NCBI RefSeq assembly: GCF_001270065.2
Contig: NZ_LFYT02000023.1
Span: 1 to 64,000, forward strand
Direction: 5' to 3'
Source: Limnohabitans planktonicus II-D5
Lineage (GTDB): Bacteria > Pseudomonadota > Gammaproteobacteria > Burkholderiales > Burkholderiaceae_C
DNA length: 64,000 nucleotides
The notes beneath the pieces were generated by a model. It searched no databases. It worked only from the letters and a program-made list of their open reading frames with translations, and was not told the DNA's origin. Of this stretch, positions 52,958-62,769 are shown piece after piece. The number at the start of each line of letters is the position of its first letter. Within the stretch, counting starts at the first letter, position 1. Made by a program: the position numbers and the translations under genes.

Positions 52958-55390
52958 TTATTGGACGAACGCATAGTTTGTATTATTACTTTTCTTATCA
53001 TTAATTCCCGAATTAACTAGTTCGAATCCTTGGGAAGAGCAACTGATAGAGATAATTCGTTCCAGTGCATGCGCCAATGTGCCATCGATCTGACCTGCCT
53101 CCGCCTCAAAATCCTCTTCATTGATCGCAAGGTTGAACAATGGCCTTAACGCCTGCATTCGTGCAAAAAACATAGTACCAGCTACAAAGTCCAAGCGTTT
53201 GATTTTTGCAGGAACTTGCCCCAGCCGATACCCAATTGATACCACAGTTGGCGCATTCGACCCCCAGTAAACGTTCATAGGTACGATGTGGCCTGACGGG
53301 CCTAGCACGCCAAGATTTGCTTCGCTATCAAATCTTTTCAGCGCCATGCGGATTGAATTCTCATCAAGAAGTTTATTATAGAGATCATGACGCCAAATGT
53401 CACCGTCCTCTCTATGACGAGATTTTTTCGTATGAATCTTCAAAATGTAAGCGTAGCCTTCTTGTTCAACCTTACCAGCGATTTTCAGGAACGGCAGCAC
53501 ATCGCGTCCACGGTTGTTGACTGTCAAAAGCAAATAGGGAAAGCTGCTTGACTGCAAGATCATCTCAACTTCGGCACTTTGAGCGTGGGGGGTTGTAACA
53601 AACAACTTGAAAGACAAGTTCTTGATCTCATGTAATTTTTCAATAATTTCGGAAAATATTTCTATATAAAAAGCGTGTATCACAATTGCCAGCCCACTCG
53701 TGGTAATCGGTGCTGATGTAAGTTGTCTGACTTGCGCCATCCGCGTCGCCTCAAGATGGGCGTAACCGTAACGTTGGTCTGGCTCTAAATGTGCACCTTC
53801 CGCCCATTCATTCCACGCATTAATGAATACCAGACGCTCATCAGGTTCAGTAAATCGCTGCTGTGTGTCTGCAATAGCGTTGTAAAGCCATTCCTGATAT
53901 CCGCAGGGTGAGCTGTGCAGCAGGATAGAGCCCTTGTTTTTTCGCCTAGCTGTGTTGTCCCATGAGGGGTTAACACCGCGGAACAACTTGTATCCCTGAC
54001 GCTTGTATCCCTTGCTGTTTTCGACAAGCGCACGCCAGTCGTAAACTTTCGCGGCAAAATCGTCGTTGGCAGGGGTGATGCTATGTGTGATGTTAGGTGG
54101 TGAGGTGTTGTTGGGGGGGAACTCAATGGCAGCATCCAGCCCATAATCGGCAGGGTCGCGATTTTCGAAAGACTGAACATAAGCGATATAAATTTCACCC
54201 AAGTTATTATTCCGGCACCAATCCCGCCAGCGCACGGCAGTGTCCTTCATCGACGGAAACAGATTGGGCCTGTAGACGACCAGCAGCGGCCTGCCGTTAA
54301 TACGGATGTAACGAGGATCGCGCAAGTATTTGCTCATGTGCGCGATAAAGTTGACATCGTCATCAGATGAGTAGTGCTGCTCTATGAGAATGTCCTTTTC
54401 CAGGCCATCCCAACGGCGTGACCAGTTTTCGTTGGCCCAGCAGATACAAAAGGGCAAGTCCAGCGAGGGATCGGCCAGGTAGTTGTCAACCGGCGTTTCG
54501 AGCAGGCGATGGCCTGTAAACCAATAGGTATAAAAGCAAAAGCCTTCGATGCCGTACTGTTTGGCCAGTTCGATTTGCTTGCGCATGACGCCGGTATCGC
54601 TCAGGTCGTAATAGCCTAGCAAGTTGTCAGGTACATGGGGCTGATAGTGCCCGTCAAACTGCGGCTTGGCAGGTTTGACATTCGTCCATTCGGTAAAGCC
54701 TTTGCCCCACCAGCCATCGTTTTCAGGAATCGGGTGGAATTGCGGCAAATAAAACGCAATGACCCGTGCTGCTTTTGCAACTGGCGGGGCATCTGCGGCC
54801 AGGCGGGGCACATAACAAGCCTCTTCCACTTCGTATGCATCGAGGATTGAGTGTGCGTCAAATGGCTTGGCTGGTCTACCTTCCCTATGGCCTTGGCAAA
54901 CGTAATGCAAAAATGGATGCTTACCCGAAGTGGCTACGTCTTTGTACTTGCTGAGGTAGTAGGCGGTGTCAAAGTCCGGGGAAGGGTTGAGAGAAAGCTC
55001 TACCCCATGCTCCAAGTAATGGGCCAGAGGATTACCTGTGATCTGATGCGTGTCTTTGTGTTGAGCCAAATACCAGTCTTGATCGAAAAAATTCCCCTCT
55101 TGAATCAACTCAAAATAAAAATCTTCAACATTTTCAGGTTTTTTAAGCTTGAGGGCATTCAACTTAACAGCAGAACCCTGCTTTTTCCGCGCGAGCTGCA
55201 AATTGAAGAAGATTTGTCGATGCATTACACCTGTTGACTGATCGAGCGCTTCTTCATACAAGGCAGCTGCCGCGCTGTACTTACCGTTGCGGAATGCACT
55301 ATTGGCTCGTGAAAATAAGCTGCCAGCCGCCTCATATGCACTGGCATCTGATATTTTTTGCGGTAGTGGGTGATTAATAGTCATGACCAT
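52958..55390 (-). CDS. WbsX/RgpF-type multidomain glycan synthesis protein
   Basis: An 810-residue protein. After a TPR-like N-terminus (SAAAALYEEALDQ) come two DWYLAQHKDT/DTAYYLSKYKDV repeats. A WbsX/GH99-like domain follows (IAFYLPQFHPIPENDGWWGKGFTEWTNV, FCFYTYWFTGHRLLE, PFCICWANENWSRRWDG, FINAWNEWAEGAHLEPD). The last ~250 residues match a rhamnan-synthesis protein F (RgpF) domain (RGRDVLPFLKIAG, YILKIHTKKS, GTMFFARMQALRPL). The activity is not established; such proteins sit in O-antigen and capsule loci. Confidence 0.87.
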   Translation of the reverse strand: MVMTINHPLPQKISDASAYEAAGSLFSRANSAFRNGKYSAAAALYEEALDQSTGVMHRQIFFNLQLARKKQGSAVKLNALKLKKPENVEDFYFELIQEGNFFDQDWYLAQHKDTHQITGNPLAHYLEHGVELSLNPSPDFDTAYYLSKYKDVATSGKHPFLHYVCQGHREGRPAKPFDAHSILDAYEVEEACYVPRLAADAPPVAKAARVIAFYLPQFHPIPENDGWWGKGFTEWTNVKPAKPQFDGHYQPHVPDNLLGYYDLSDTGVMRKQIELAKQYGIEGFCFYTYWFTGHRLLETPVDNYLADPSLDLPFCICWANENWSRRWDGLEKDILIEQHYSSDDDVNFIAHMSKYLRDPRYIRINGRPLLVVYRPNLFPSMKDTAVRWRDWCRNNNLGEIYIAYVQSFENRDPADYGLDAAIEFPPNNTSPPNITHSITPANDDFAAKVYDWRALVENSKGYKRQGYKLFRGVNPSWDNTARRKNKGSILLHSSPCGYQEWLYNAIADTQQRFTEPDERLVFINAWNEWAEGAHLEPDQRYGYAHLEATRMAQVRQLTSAPITTSGLAIVIHAFYIEIFSEIIEKLHEIKNLSFKLFVTTPHAQSAEVEMILQSSSFPYLLLTVNNRGRDVLPFLKIAGKVEQEGYAYILKIHTKKSRHREDGDIWRHDLYNKLLDENSIRMALKRFDSEANLGVLGPSGHIVPMNVYWGSNAPTVVSIGYRLGQVPAKIKRLDFVAGTMFFARMQALRPLFNLAINEEDFEAEAGQIDGTLAHALERIISISCSSQGFELVNSGINDKKSNNTNYAFVQ

Positions 55391-55521
55391 TTTTTTAGGA
55401 CAGTGGCTGGTTTTTATCCGTCAACTGTTGCAGCTGGTACGGAACACGCGCCTGCCTGACTAGCCGATCCACGTCTGGGCTGCCGGTGTCAATCGCCGTT
55501 TCAAAGTGCTGATGAATAGCT

Positions 55522-55869
55522 CTGGGCACCGAGGACTATTGTCTGGAGCTGGTTTTGCGCCCTGGAATCCAGCACTCGGCAAACGAGAGCGAGTACAACC
55601 TCGAGTGCGTCCTGACCATGACAGCGAGCTTGTTGGACACCCTTTTGTTGGTGCGCGCCGATTCGGGCTTTTGTTCGCTCAAGCTGATGCAAACCATCAC
55701 CGCGTAAGCCAATGAACGCAAGCACGCGATGGCTTTCATCATCAAGTGGAACCCTCGCACCACACCCGTGGAGGCCATCTCCGCCCAAAGGAGCGCAGAC
55801 CCCACGGTGCAGTGGTGACTGGAGCGCGAAGGCAAGCGCTTTTGCGTGTGGCAAGAGGCGCTGAGCCGG
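55522..55869 (+). mobile_element. Decayed IS1380-family transposase fragment
   Basis: One frame from 55522 reads LGTEDYCLELVLRPG, LLVRADSGFCSLKLMQ, FIIKWNPRTTPVEAI and EGKRFCVWQEALSR, matching the middle of IS1380-type transposases. It carries two in-frame stop codons (TAA at 55705, TGA at 55816) and lacks both ends, so it is a dead remnant. No terminal inverted repeats were found. It abuts the truncated gene at 55870-56586. Confidence 0.78.
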
Positions 55870-56586
55870 TCTTTCAGCTTGGCAAAGGTCTGCGCCAGCT
55901 CGTTTCGCAGTCTTTGTGCTTCGGCCTTGGCGTCGGCTTCCACCTCTCTGGCATGTTGCTGGGCGCTCAGCCGGGCTTGCAGCTCGGCATGGGCACAGCT
56001 CAGTTCTTCGTGCTGTTGCCGGATAGCGCTGTGGGCAGCTGGGTAGCCACGCACAAAAAGGACGGTGCCCAAATGCGGGTTGCGCTCGGGCTCCACACCG
56101 CAGAGAGCAAAGCCGTGAGTCTGCAGCAAGGCGTTGGCAGGCAGGCAGCCAATCCACAAACATTGAGGTGGGGCTTGCCCATGCATGCTCTGCGCTGGCC
56201 TGAGCGCAGGCATCGTCCAAGCTCAGGGCGCTGGCCTGATGCTGGCCCAAGGGGTTGATGCCCGGCCAGCAGGCGGTGAGCGCAATGGCGGGTAGCAGCC
56301 CACTTTCAGAGGGCAGGCTGGCTTGATGGAAGGTGACCGGGCCTGTGGGCTCGGAAATCAGCCAGGGCCGGGTGTGCGCCGCAGCGTATGCGGCTGGTGC
56401 ATGAGCGTCCGGGCTGGCCGCAGGGGAACCGGCCTTGAATAAGGTGAGCGATTGCGGGACACCGTTCAGCAGACTGAGTGCTTGCTGGCTGTGGCCCACC
56501 ACCAGCGCATGACCCAGGCCCAGCCAACGCTGCGCCATAGGAACCCATTGGGCAAGGTTGATAGATGAGGCAGCTTGCGGGTTCAT
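55870..56586 (-). pseudogene. Broken capsule-locus gene, frameshifted and truncated
   Basis: The ATG at 56586 (overlapping the preceding gene's stop) begins MNPQAASSINLAQWVPMAQRW. The frame shifts near 56140, where the run TGCCTGCCTGCC (minus strand) holds an apparent extra TGCC. The original sense, WLPANALLQTHGFALCGVEPERNPHLGTVLFVRG, then continues in another frame into a coiled-coil segment, which is cut off by the IS1380 remnant at 55869. The product family is not recognised. Confidence 0.78.
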
Positions 56587-58256
56587 GCCTGTATCTCAGC
56601 CTGGTTCTCGGACTGGTCGACCTGCTGCAGACTCAGCCGCACACCTTGCAGGCGCACACCCAGATGACGGGTGTCGGTTCCGCCGTGTTCTGCAGGGCAG
56701 ATGACGCTGGGCAATGCCATTCGCAAGTGCCAACCGTCTTGTGTGGCAGGCAACTGCAAAATACCGGTGCTTAACATGGGGTAGAGCTGATCGGCAGGGC
56801 CAAACTCGTGCACCAGATCCATCGGCAAAACTTGGCCGTCATCGAGCTGCGCACTCAGCTGCAGGCTGGCCACCAGTTCGGGGGCCATGGCGTCAGCAAT
56901 CTCAAGTTCAACCAAATATTGACCTGCACCCAGTGGAGGAAATTCCAGCGTGGATTTGGTGTCCGGGCCGCTCCAGCGTCCGTCTGCTTCGGCCTCGTAC
57001 CAACCATTGCCGTCTGGGGTGCGGCGCATGTCCACCCAAACTTCGGCAGGCGGGTGTTGCAGCCAAAAGTCGACCACGGTTTTGACTTGTTCACGCTGGA
57101 CCTGATATTTGAGGAAATAATGTTCCAGCTCTTCTTGCACTTCATGCAACTGAACCAACAACAAGTCGCCTTCGTCTTGTGCATCGATCAGTTGTTGCCT
57201 GAGTTGAGCTTTTTCATGGTTCAAAGCATCGCATTGAGCAAATGCATGGGCCTTTGCCATTTCTTCAACTTGCTGGGCTTGGCTTTCGGTTACAAAACGA
57301 GATTCATAAGCGGCTTCGAACTGGCGCAACTGTTCGACTTCTTTTTCCCCCGAGACATTGGCCAGTGCAAGGTTCTCAAGCTTAATCTGCATTTGATGCA
57401 GCTGTGCCAGCAGCTCCTCGCCCTCTTGCTGCTTGTCTAAGTTCAGATCAGCCAATTTTTTGCCAAGTTGATCACTGAGTTGACGCTCGGCTTCAAGTCC
57501 GGCTTGTTGCTGGATATATTGATCCAATACCTCATGGGCCATTTGCAGCGGAGGCAAAGAAAACTCCAATGGACCTTGGGCTACAGCTTGGATTTCTTGC
57601 CACAGGGTTTGGACTTGAACATTCGCAGCTGTCAAGGGCTCAAGCAACTGGGTCAACACTCGGTTGCCCAAGATTTCCTGCCTCACAGCTTGGGTTTCTT
57701 CCTTCGAAGCATTCAAGCCCAAAAACGCTGCGATGCGGTGTATTTGCAACGCATGCACCAACACTGCGTCTGCGCCGAGTGCATAGAAGAGATCAAGCAA
57801 ATGGCTGTGATGCTCATGCCAGTTTTGCAAGATGCGTTGCAGGTCCTGTGCCCTTGCGTTGTCATGAACAATGACCTGAGCCGCAAAGGCCGTCGGCTCC
57901 TCGTACACCAGCACAAAGCGGGTTTCAGGGTCAAAGCGCTGACAAAAGGATGGCGTGTGTTCGCCCAGCGTTTGGCACCAACCATACTGTGCATGGTCCA
58001 CGTAGCCCAGCATCTGGTCGCTGGCGAGTTCAGTCCAGATCTTTTCCGAGGCTGTGCCTGGGCTTTGCTGGTTGGTGTGTGCGTGTGCCGAGTGACGGGG
58101 TTGGCGCAAAGTTTTGAGCATGAGTTGCTGCACCTGCTGGGGTGAGAGCTGCTCACGCCGTGAAGGTGCAGCATCAGACTCACACGCCTTTTGCACAAAA
58201 GTCCAAGCTGTCGCTGCTGTTTCTGCGAATGGGGCGATAAGGATAACAATGCTCAT
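56583..58256 (-). CDS. Coiled-coil protein of unknown function in the capsule locus
   Basis: A 557-residue protein I cannot assign. The N-terminus begins MSIVILIAPFAETAATAW. A long coiled coil runs from about 240 to 390 (EAERQLSDQLGKKLADL, EKEVEQLRQFEAAYESRF, LNHEKAQLRQQL). The C-terminal ~150 residues are beta-rich (WVDMRRTPDGNGWYEAEADGRW, LVELEIADAMAPELVASL). The layout (head, coiled coil, beta domain) broadly parallels the coiled-coil sulfotransferase-like protein at 51334, and a distant relationship is possible. The broken gene follows it, overlapping by four bases. Confidence 0.75.
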   Translation of the reverse strand: MSIVILIAPFAETAATAWTFVQKACESDAAPSRREQLSPQQVQQLMLKTLRQPRHSAHAHTNQQSPGTASEKIWTELASDQMLGYVDHAQYGWCQTLGEHTPSFCQRFDPETRFVLVYEEPTAFAAQVIVHDNARAQDLQRILQNWHEHHSHLLDLFYALGADAVLVHALQIHRIAAFLGLNASKEETQAVRQEILGNRVLTQLLEPLTAANVQVQTLWQEIQAVAQGPLEFSLPPLQMAHEVLDQYIQQQAGLEAERQLSDQLGKKLADLNLDKQQEGEELLAQLHQMQIKLENLALANVSGEKEVEQLRQFEAAYESRFVTESQAQQVEEMAKAHAFAQCDALNHEKAQLRQQLIDAQDEGDLLLVQLHEVQEELEHYFLKYQVQREQVKTVVDFWLQHPPAEVWVDMRRTPDGNGWYEAEADGRWSGPDTKSTLEFPPLGAGQYLVELEIADAMAPELVASLQLSAQLDDGQVLPMDLVHEFGPADQLYPMLSTGILQLPATQDGWHLRMALPSVICPAEHGGTDTRHLGVRLQGVRLSLQQVDQSENQAEIQA

Positions 58257-58265
58257 GGCGTGGAT

Positions 58266-59756
58266 TCAGCGCTTTGAAGGTGACAGGCGTGCAAACATTT
58301 CTGTCCATTGGGGCAGGATGGCATTTTCGGTGTAGCGCTGGCCCATTTGTAGGCCTTGCATGCGTAACTGATCGCGTTGTGTTTGTGACTCTGGCGACAA
58401 GAGTTGGCCAATGCTTTGGCTCGCGTCTGCCGCGCTGTAGGCGTTGAAGTAGACCGCTGCCTGGTCATAAATTTCGCGGTGCACCGGAATGTCGGATGCG
58501 GCCACAGGACAAGCACATTTCATGGCTTCAACTCCTGAGTAGTCGAATCCCTCTGCCAAGCCAGGGCAGACCGTGGCTTGGGCGTGGGTGTAAAGGGCGC
58601 GCAGTTCGGCGGCTGGCACGTTGTTCAGCCAAAAAAGTTCTCCCGCTGCAGCCCAAGGCCTGAAGCTTTGCAATACGGGGCCTTGGTCCCAGCCAGAATT
58701 ACCCACCACCACCAGCTTCAGCTGCGAGTGGGTGCCGTAACGCAGCATTTCCCAGGCTTGGATGAGCAAAGCGTGGTTTTTGCGCGGCTCAATCGTGCTG
58801 ACCATGAGCAGGTATTGCATGGGCTTGTCACTGTCCGCAACTTGTTGTGCAAAGGCTTTAGGCAGCTTTGTTTTGACCAAGTCGTCCACCGCCACGCGGT
58901 TGCGGATGACTTGGTGCACGATGTGCGGTGGCGAGGGGTCAGGGTAATACTCGTCCGACACGATGTTGGGGATGACCACGCTGCGAGGCTCTGCTTGCGG
59001 AAAAATAGTGAGCAAGTCATTTCGGGTGGCGTGCGATATGCAAGAAAACCATGCGCCACGCTTGAGGTTGTCCTTGAGGGCATGGAAGTGCGCTGCCTGG
59101 TCAAAGGCTTTGTCGCGCGTGGTGTGGGGCATGAGGATGGGCACCGCATCGTGGTAACGCACCACCATTTGGGTGCTTGGGTCCACACGGCCAGGAAATG
59201 GGTTTTGGGTGACGAAGGCGTCAAAACCTTTTGTGTCGATTTGCGCGTAGCTGGGGGTTTGTGAAAACTTCAATCCGTCCAGCCCGGCCTTGTGCATCAT
59301 TTGCCGGGGCACGCTCAGCACCCGATGGCGGGTTTGCATCAGCTGCGCTTGGCAATCGGCGTTGAGAGTCTTGCTGAAAAAGGTTCGCCATACAAAGTCT
59401 TCAAACAAATCGGCTTCGAAGCGGCTGAGCGGCAAGCTCAGTCCCAAATTGGCCCGCAGGCGCAAAAAACCTCTGGAAAAACGCCGCTTGATGTCATAAA
59501 GCAACGCTTGCGCAAAGTTGTCGAACGGCTTCTCGTACATGGACACCACAAACTTGGACAAACCGTCAATTTGTTTGTCTTGGCTCCAGTGGTGTTGTTC
59601 TGGCAAGGCGGCGCGCAAGCGGCGTCCACCGTGCTGAATGAGGCCTTCCACTTCAAAGCCATTCATCTGCCGCAGGCCCTTGAAAAGCAGGCGGCACTCT
59701 TGCGGAATACCGGCATAGCCATCGAGCGCGGGCTTCAAATCGACCAGAACCTTCAT
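58266..59756 (-). CDS. GT4 glycosyltransferase
   Basis: A 496-residue family 4 glycosyltransferase. Visible features are MKVLVDLKPALDGYAGIPQECRLLFKGLR, PNIVSDEYYPDPSP, MVSTIEPRKNHALLIQAWEMLR, and ATVCPGLAEGFDYSGVEAMKCACPVAASD (donor-binding Glu). The size is above average because of an N-terminal insertion around 90-200. It overlaps the KpsT stop (ATGA) and is followed nine bases later by the coiled-coil gene. Confidence 0.9.
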   Translation of the reverse strand: MKVLVDLKPALDGYAGIPQECRLLFKGLRQMNGFEVEGLIQHGGRRLRAALPEQHHWSQDKQIDGLSKFVVSMYEKPFDNFAQALLYDIKRRFSRGFLRLRANLGLSLPLSRFEADLFEDFVWRTFFSKTLNADCQAQLMQTRHRVLSVPRQMMHKAGLDGLKFSQTPSYAQIDTKGFDAFVTQNPFPGRVDPSTQMVVRYHDAVPILMPHTTRDKAFDQAAHFHALKDNLKRGAWFSCISHATRNDLLTIFPQAEPRSVVIPNIVSDEYYPDPSPPHIVHQVIRNRVAVDDLVKTKLPKAFAQQVADSDKPMQYLLMVSTIEPRKNHALLIQAWEMLRYGTHSQLKLVVVGNSGWDQGPVLQSFRPWAAAGELFWLNNVPAAELRALYTHAQATVCPGLAEGFDYSGVEAMKCACPVAASDIPVHREIYDQAAVYFNAYSAADASQSIGQLLSPESQTQRDQLRMQGLQMGQRYTENAILPQWTEMFARLSPSKR

Positions 59757-60427
59757 GATGCGCTGTCCTCTGGGATAGCCAGGCTGTCCTTGTAAAAAGC
59801 GAATGCCAGCTCGTTGTCGTCAAAGCTGTGCAGTTGGCCGTCGACAAGTACCGCCGCATGGTCGCAGTGTTGGCGGATAAAGGCCTCACTGTGGGAGACG
59901 ATGACCATGGCTTTGTGACCACGTTGACCAAACAGCTGGTGGTTGCAGCGTTCGGTGAAGGTGGAGTCGCCCACGGCGACGACCTCGTCGATCAAGAAGC
60001 AATCAAAGTCGATGACCATGGACACGGCAAAGGCCAAACGGGCCATCATGCCGTGAGAGTAACTTTGCACTGGCTCATCAAAGTAGCGGCCAAGCTCGGT
60101 GAAGTCTTTCACAAAGCCGAGTTTGTCGTGCCAGTCGACGCCATAAATGCGGCAGACCATTCGCAAGGAATCGCGCCCTGTGAGTGAACCACCAAAACCA
60201 CTGATGAGGGCCAGCGGCCAGGACACACGCATGCTGCGGGTGATGCGGCCGCTGCTGGGTTTTTCGGCACCGCCAATAAGGCGAATGAGGGTGGACTTGC
60301 CTGAACCGTTGCGCCCCAAAATGCCCAACTTTTCTCCCGGCCGAACCCTTAGGTTAATGCCTTGCAGCACGGTGCGCATGCCTTCTCGCATGGGGTATTG
60401 CTTGCTGACGTTGTGCAACTCAATCAT
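59753..60427 (-). CDS. kpsT: Capsule ABC exporter ATP-binding protein
   Basis: A 224-residue ATPase with Walker A LGRNGSGKSTLIRL, signature-like YSHGMMARLAFAVS, Walker B FDCFLIDEVVAVGD and the VIVSHSEAF switch His. Size and motifs match KpsT/CtrD. It energises capsule export through KpsM. It overlaps kpsM by four bases upstream and the GT4 gene downstream, so it is in the same operon. Confidence 0.96.
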   Translation of the reverse strand: MIELHNVSKQYPMREGMRTVLQGINLRVRPGEKLGILGRNGSGKSTLIRLIGGAEKPSSGRITRSMRVSWPLALISGFGGSLTGRDSLRMVCRIYGVDWHDKLGFVKDFTELGRYFDEPVQSYSHGMMARLAFAVSMVIDFDCFLIDEVVAVGDSTFTERCNHQLFGQRGHKAMVIVSHSEAFIRQHCDHAAVLVDGQLHSFDDNELAFAFYKDSLAIPEDSAS

Positions 60428-61206
60428 GGCTCAACGCCCCTGCGGGTGAGATCATGGACTTGGACCAGTGCGAAAAGCGTTAAAAAGGTGTTGCACACCA
60501 GTACATAGCCGATGTCGTATTGGGCCTTGAACATGCTGCCAAAGAAGCCATCGCGGATCAACTCGACGCAATGCACCACAGGCATCAGCAGCACGACATC
60601 TTGTGCTGCAGGTGGCAAACTTTCCACCAAAAACACTGCGCCAGACAATGGAATAAAAATGTACGAAACAGGTGACCAAATCTTGTACACCAGACTCGAC
60701 CTTTCGGAGGCTGCGCCGATCCACAAGGACACAGCAAAGCTGAACCAGAAGAGCAGCAGCCAACCAATCAGCACGGCCAGCACGTCTTCAGGGCCAGGCA
60801 TCCACCCCAGCATCCACGCCGCAAACGCGAGCACAATAAACGAGACAGTGGCACCCAATCCTTCAAGCACCGTGCGCGCGATGTAAACATCAAAAATTTG
60901 CACTGGGCGATGGGTCAGCAAGGCTGCATTGGGTGCAATAGCCCCAATGGCACGGCCTGGCATGTTGCGCCAAAGCATGATGGTGGAGTAACCGGTGATG
61001 CCAAAGGCCACGATGGAGATGCCACTGCCCTTGTGGAGGCCCGTAGCTGTCCACAAGGCCACCACGGCTAAAGTGAACATCATCGGCTCCAGAAAAAGCC
61101 ACAAAAACCCAATGTTGTGCCGGCCGTAGCGCGTAAGCATTTCGCGAAGCATTAGTGCATGTAACACTCGCATCTGGATGCGAAGACTTTGTTTGAAGCT
61201 ACTCAT
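60424..61206 (-). CDS. kpsM: Capsule ABC exporter permease
   Basis: A 260-residue ABC-2 type permease with six predicted membrane spans. The N-terminal cytoplasmic motif LMLREMLTRYGRHNIGFLWLFLEPMMF is the KpsM/CtrC signature, and the C-terminal part has the VVLLMPVVHCVELIRDGFFG region. The ATG at 61206 (MSSFKQSL) is preferred to the in-frame 61245 start. It pairs with KpsT. Confidence 0.95.
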   Translation of the reverse strand: MSSFKQSLRIQMRVLHALMLREMLTRYGRHNIGFLWLFLEPMMFTLAVVALWTATGLHKGSGISIVAFGITGYSTIMLWRNMPGRAIGAIAPNAALLTHRPVQIFDVYIARTVLEGLGATVSFIVLAFAAWMLGWMPGPEDVLAVLIGWLLLFWFSFAVSLWIGAASERSSLVYKIWSPVSYIFIPLSGAVFLVESLPPAAQDVVLLMPVVHCVELIRDGFFGSMFKAQYDIGYVLVCNTFLTLFALVQVHDLTRRGVEP

Positions 61207-61216
61207 GGACGTTGTG

Positions 61217-62326
61217 TCAGTCTTGGTGTTCGCGCACACCGGCAACCAGCATGCTCAGAATGCCCCAAGCCACAAGACACAGGACCAGCGTGGCAAGTAT
61301 GTTGCGTACACGCCGCGGCTCCTGTGCCACATCGGGCAAGCTCGGTTGTGCAATGCGCTCCAGATAGACCTGCTGGCGTTGGGCTTCGCTGCGTGCGCTT
61401 TCAAGGCTGATCAAGGCGCTGGCCAATTGTTTATTGGCCAAGTCAGATTCCAGTGCCAGCCGCTGAAACTCTGCTGCCTTGTTGGACAATGATTTGGGGT
61501 CGCCTGTGGCTTTACCGGTTTCTTTGGCAATCTCTGCGCGCAGGGTTTTAGCCCGGTTTTCAAGTGAGGGTATTTGAGGGTTTTGTGGGGTGAAGACCTT
61601 GAGCTGAGACAGCTGGGTGGTGGTGGCGATCAGTTCGTCATGGATCTTGGCCACTTGTTGCAGCTGGGCGGCGGCTTGTCGCTCTGGATCGAGCACGCCT
61701 TGCCGATTTCGGAACACCGACAATGCCAGCGCTGCCGTTTTGGCATTTTGAGCGGCCTGATCCACTTCGGCTTTGGCAAAACGGATCAGGTCTTGACGAC
61801 CCCGCTCGTTCAGCCGGTTGACCAAGGCCTCGCTGCGCTTGAGCAGGATTTGGTTAGCGCGCAAAGCATCTTGGGCGGTGAAGGCTTTGACGCTCAAGGT
61901 GCTGATGGCGGTGGCCGAGTCAGTCATGACAGCGACCTTTTTTTGGTAATAACGGTGCAGAGCTTCAAAACTGTCATCACCATCCAGTCCGGCAAACCGG
62001 TTGACCACATCCACTTGCTCGCTGGCATATGCTTTGTCCAGTCCAATCTCGGCTTTGAGCACGGCCAATGCGTCACGACTGAGGATGTAGTTTTGGACGG
62101 TGTAGCTTTCATCACGCGCACTGGAAAAGCCAGCCCCCTTGAGCAGCACGCCCAGAGTGCTGGACGATGGCTTTTCGTGGCTGCGCACCACAAAGCTGCT
62201 TTCGGAGGTATACACGTCTGAGGCCCAGTAGCCAAAATACACAGTAGCCAACAAACTGGGCAGAACCACAGTCAGCACAAACAGTGCATTCAGTTTTTTC
62301 AGAAAGTGAGGCTTGAAATCTGACAT
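61217..62326 (-). CDS. kpsE: Capsule export inner-membrane protein KpsE
   Basis: A 369-residue polysaccharide co-polymerase-like protein with one membrane span near each end (ALFVLTVVLPSLLATVYFGY; ILATLVLCLVAWGILSMLVAG). The periplasmic part has coiled coils (LNERGRQDLIRFAKAEVDQAAQNA; RAKTLRAEIAKETG), and the YTSESSFVVRS motif follows the first span. It bridges KpsMT to the outer-membrane exporter. It starts 10 bases after the manC remnant. Confidence 0.94.
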   Translation of the reverse strand: MSDFKPHFLKKLNALFVLTVVLPSLLATVYFGYWASDVYTSESSFVVRSHEKPSSSTLGVLLKGAGFSSARDESYTVQNYILSRDALAVLKAEIGLDKAYASEQVDVVNRFAGLDGDDSFEALHRYYQKKVAVMTDSATAISTLSVKAFTAQDALRANQILLKRSEALVNRLNERGRQDLIRFAKAEVDQAAQNAKTAALALSVFRNRQGVLDPERQAAAQLQQVAKIHDELIATTTQLSQLKVFTPQNPQIPSLENRAKTLRAEIAKETGKATGDPKSLSNKAAEFQRLALESDLANKQLASALISLESARSEAQRQQVYLERIAQPSLPDVAQEPRRVRNILATLVLCLVAWGILSMLVAGVREHQD

Positions 62327-62336
62327 AAGAGGGGCT

Positions 62337-62769
62337 TAAACGCGACCGTATTGGTCAGAAAAGCGGACGATGTCATATTCGCCCAAGTACTGGCCGCTCT
62401 CCACTTCGATCATCACGAGGTCAATAACCCCAGGCTTGCGAAGGCGGTGGTAGTGTCAAGCCGGGATGAAGGTGGACTGGTTGGTGTGGGGCATGGTTTC
62501 TTGCTCGCCGTTTTGTACGACGGCGGTGCCGCTGACCACGATCCAGTGTTCGCTGCGGTTAGGTATTCCTCCAGCGTTTTGAAGAGCAGTTCCTGGTTGG
62601 TGATCGTGAGGACTTCGGTCACGCCGGGCAAGGCCAGGCCGCGCAAATTGGCTTTTTGCAACAGGCTTTCACCTTCTGCCAGGCGCATGAAGGGTTTGGG
62701 GTGTGTTTCTTGCGACACTGGCCACAGACGTGAACCGGCACCACCGCAAAGAATGACGGGAATGATCAG
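62337..62769 (-). pseudogene. manC: Internally deleted mannose-1-phosphate guanylyltransferase gene
   Basis: The N-terminal segment IPVILCGGAGSRLWPVSQETHPKPFM...NQELLFKTLEEYL is ManC. At about 62557 it jumps, in another frame, to the C-terminal cupin: EHWIVVSGTAVVQNGEQETMPHTNQSTFIPA[29 protein letters not shown] and so on to GRV. Most of the protein is deleted, there is a nonsense codon (TGA) in FIPA(G)H, and the start codon position reads CTG instead of ATG. GDP-mannose must come from another gene, if it is used. Confidence 0.88.
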
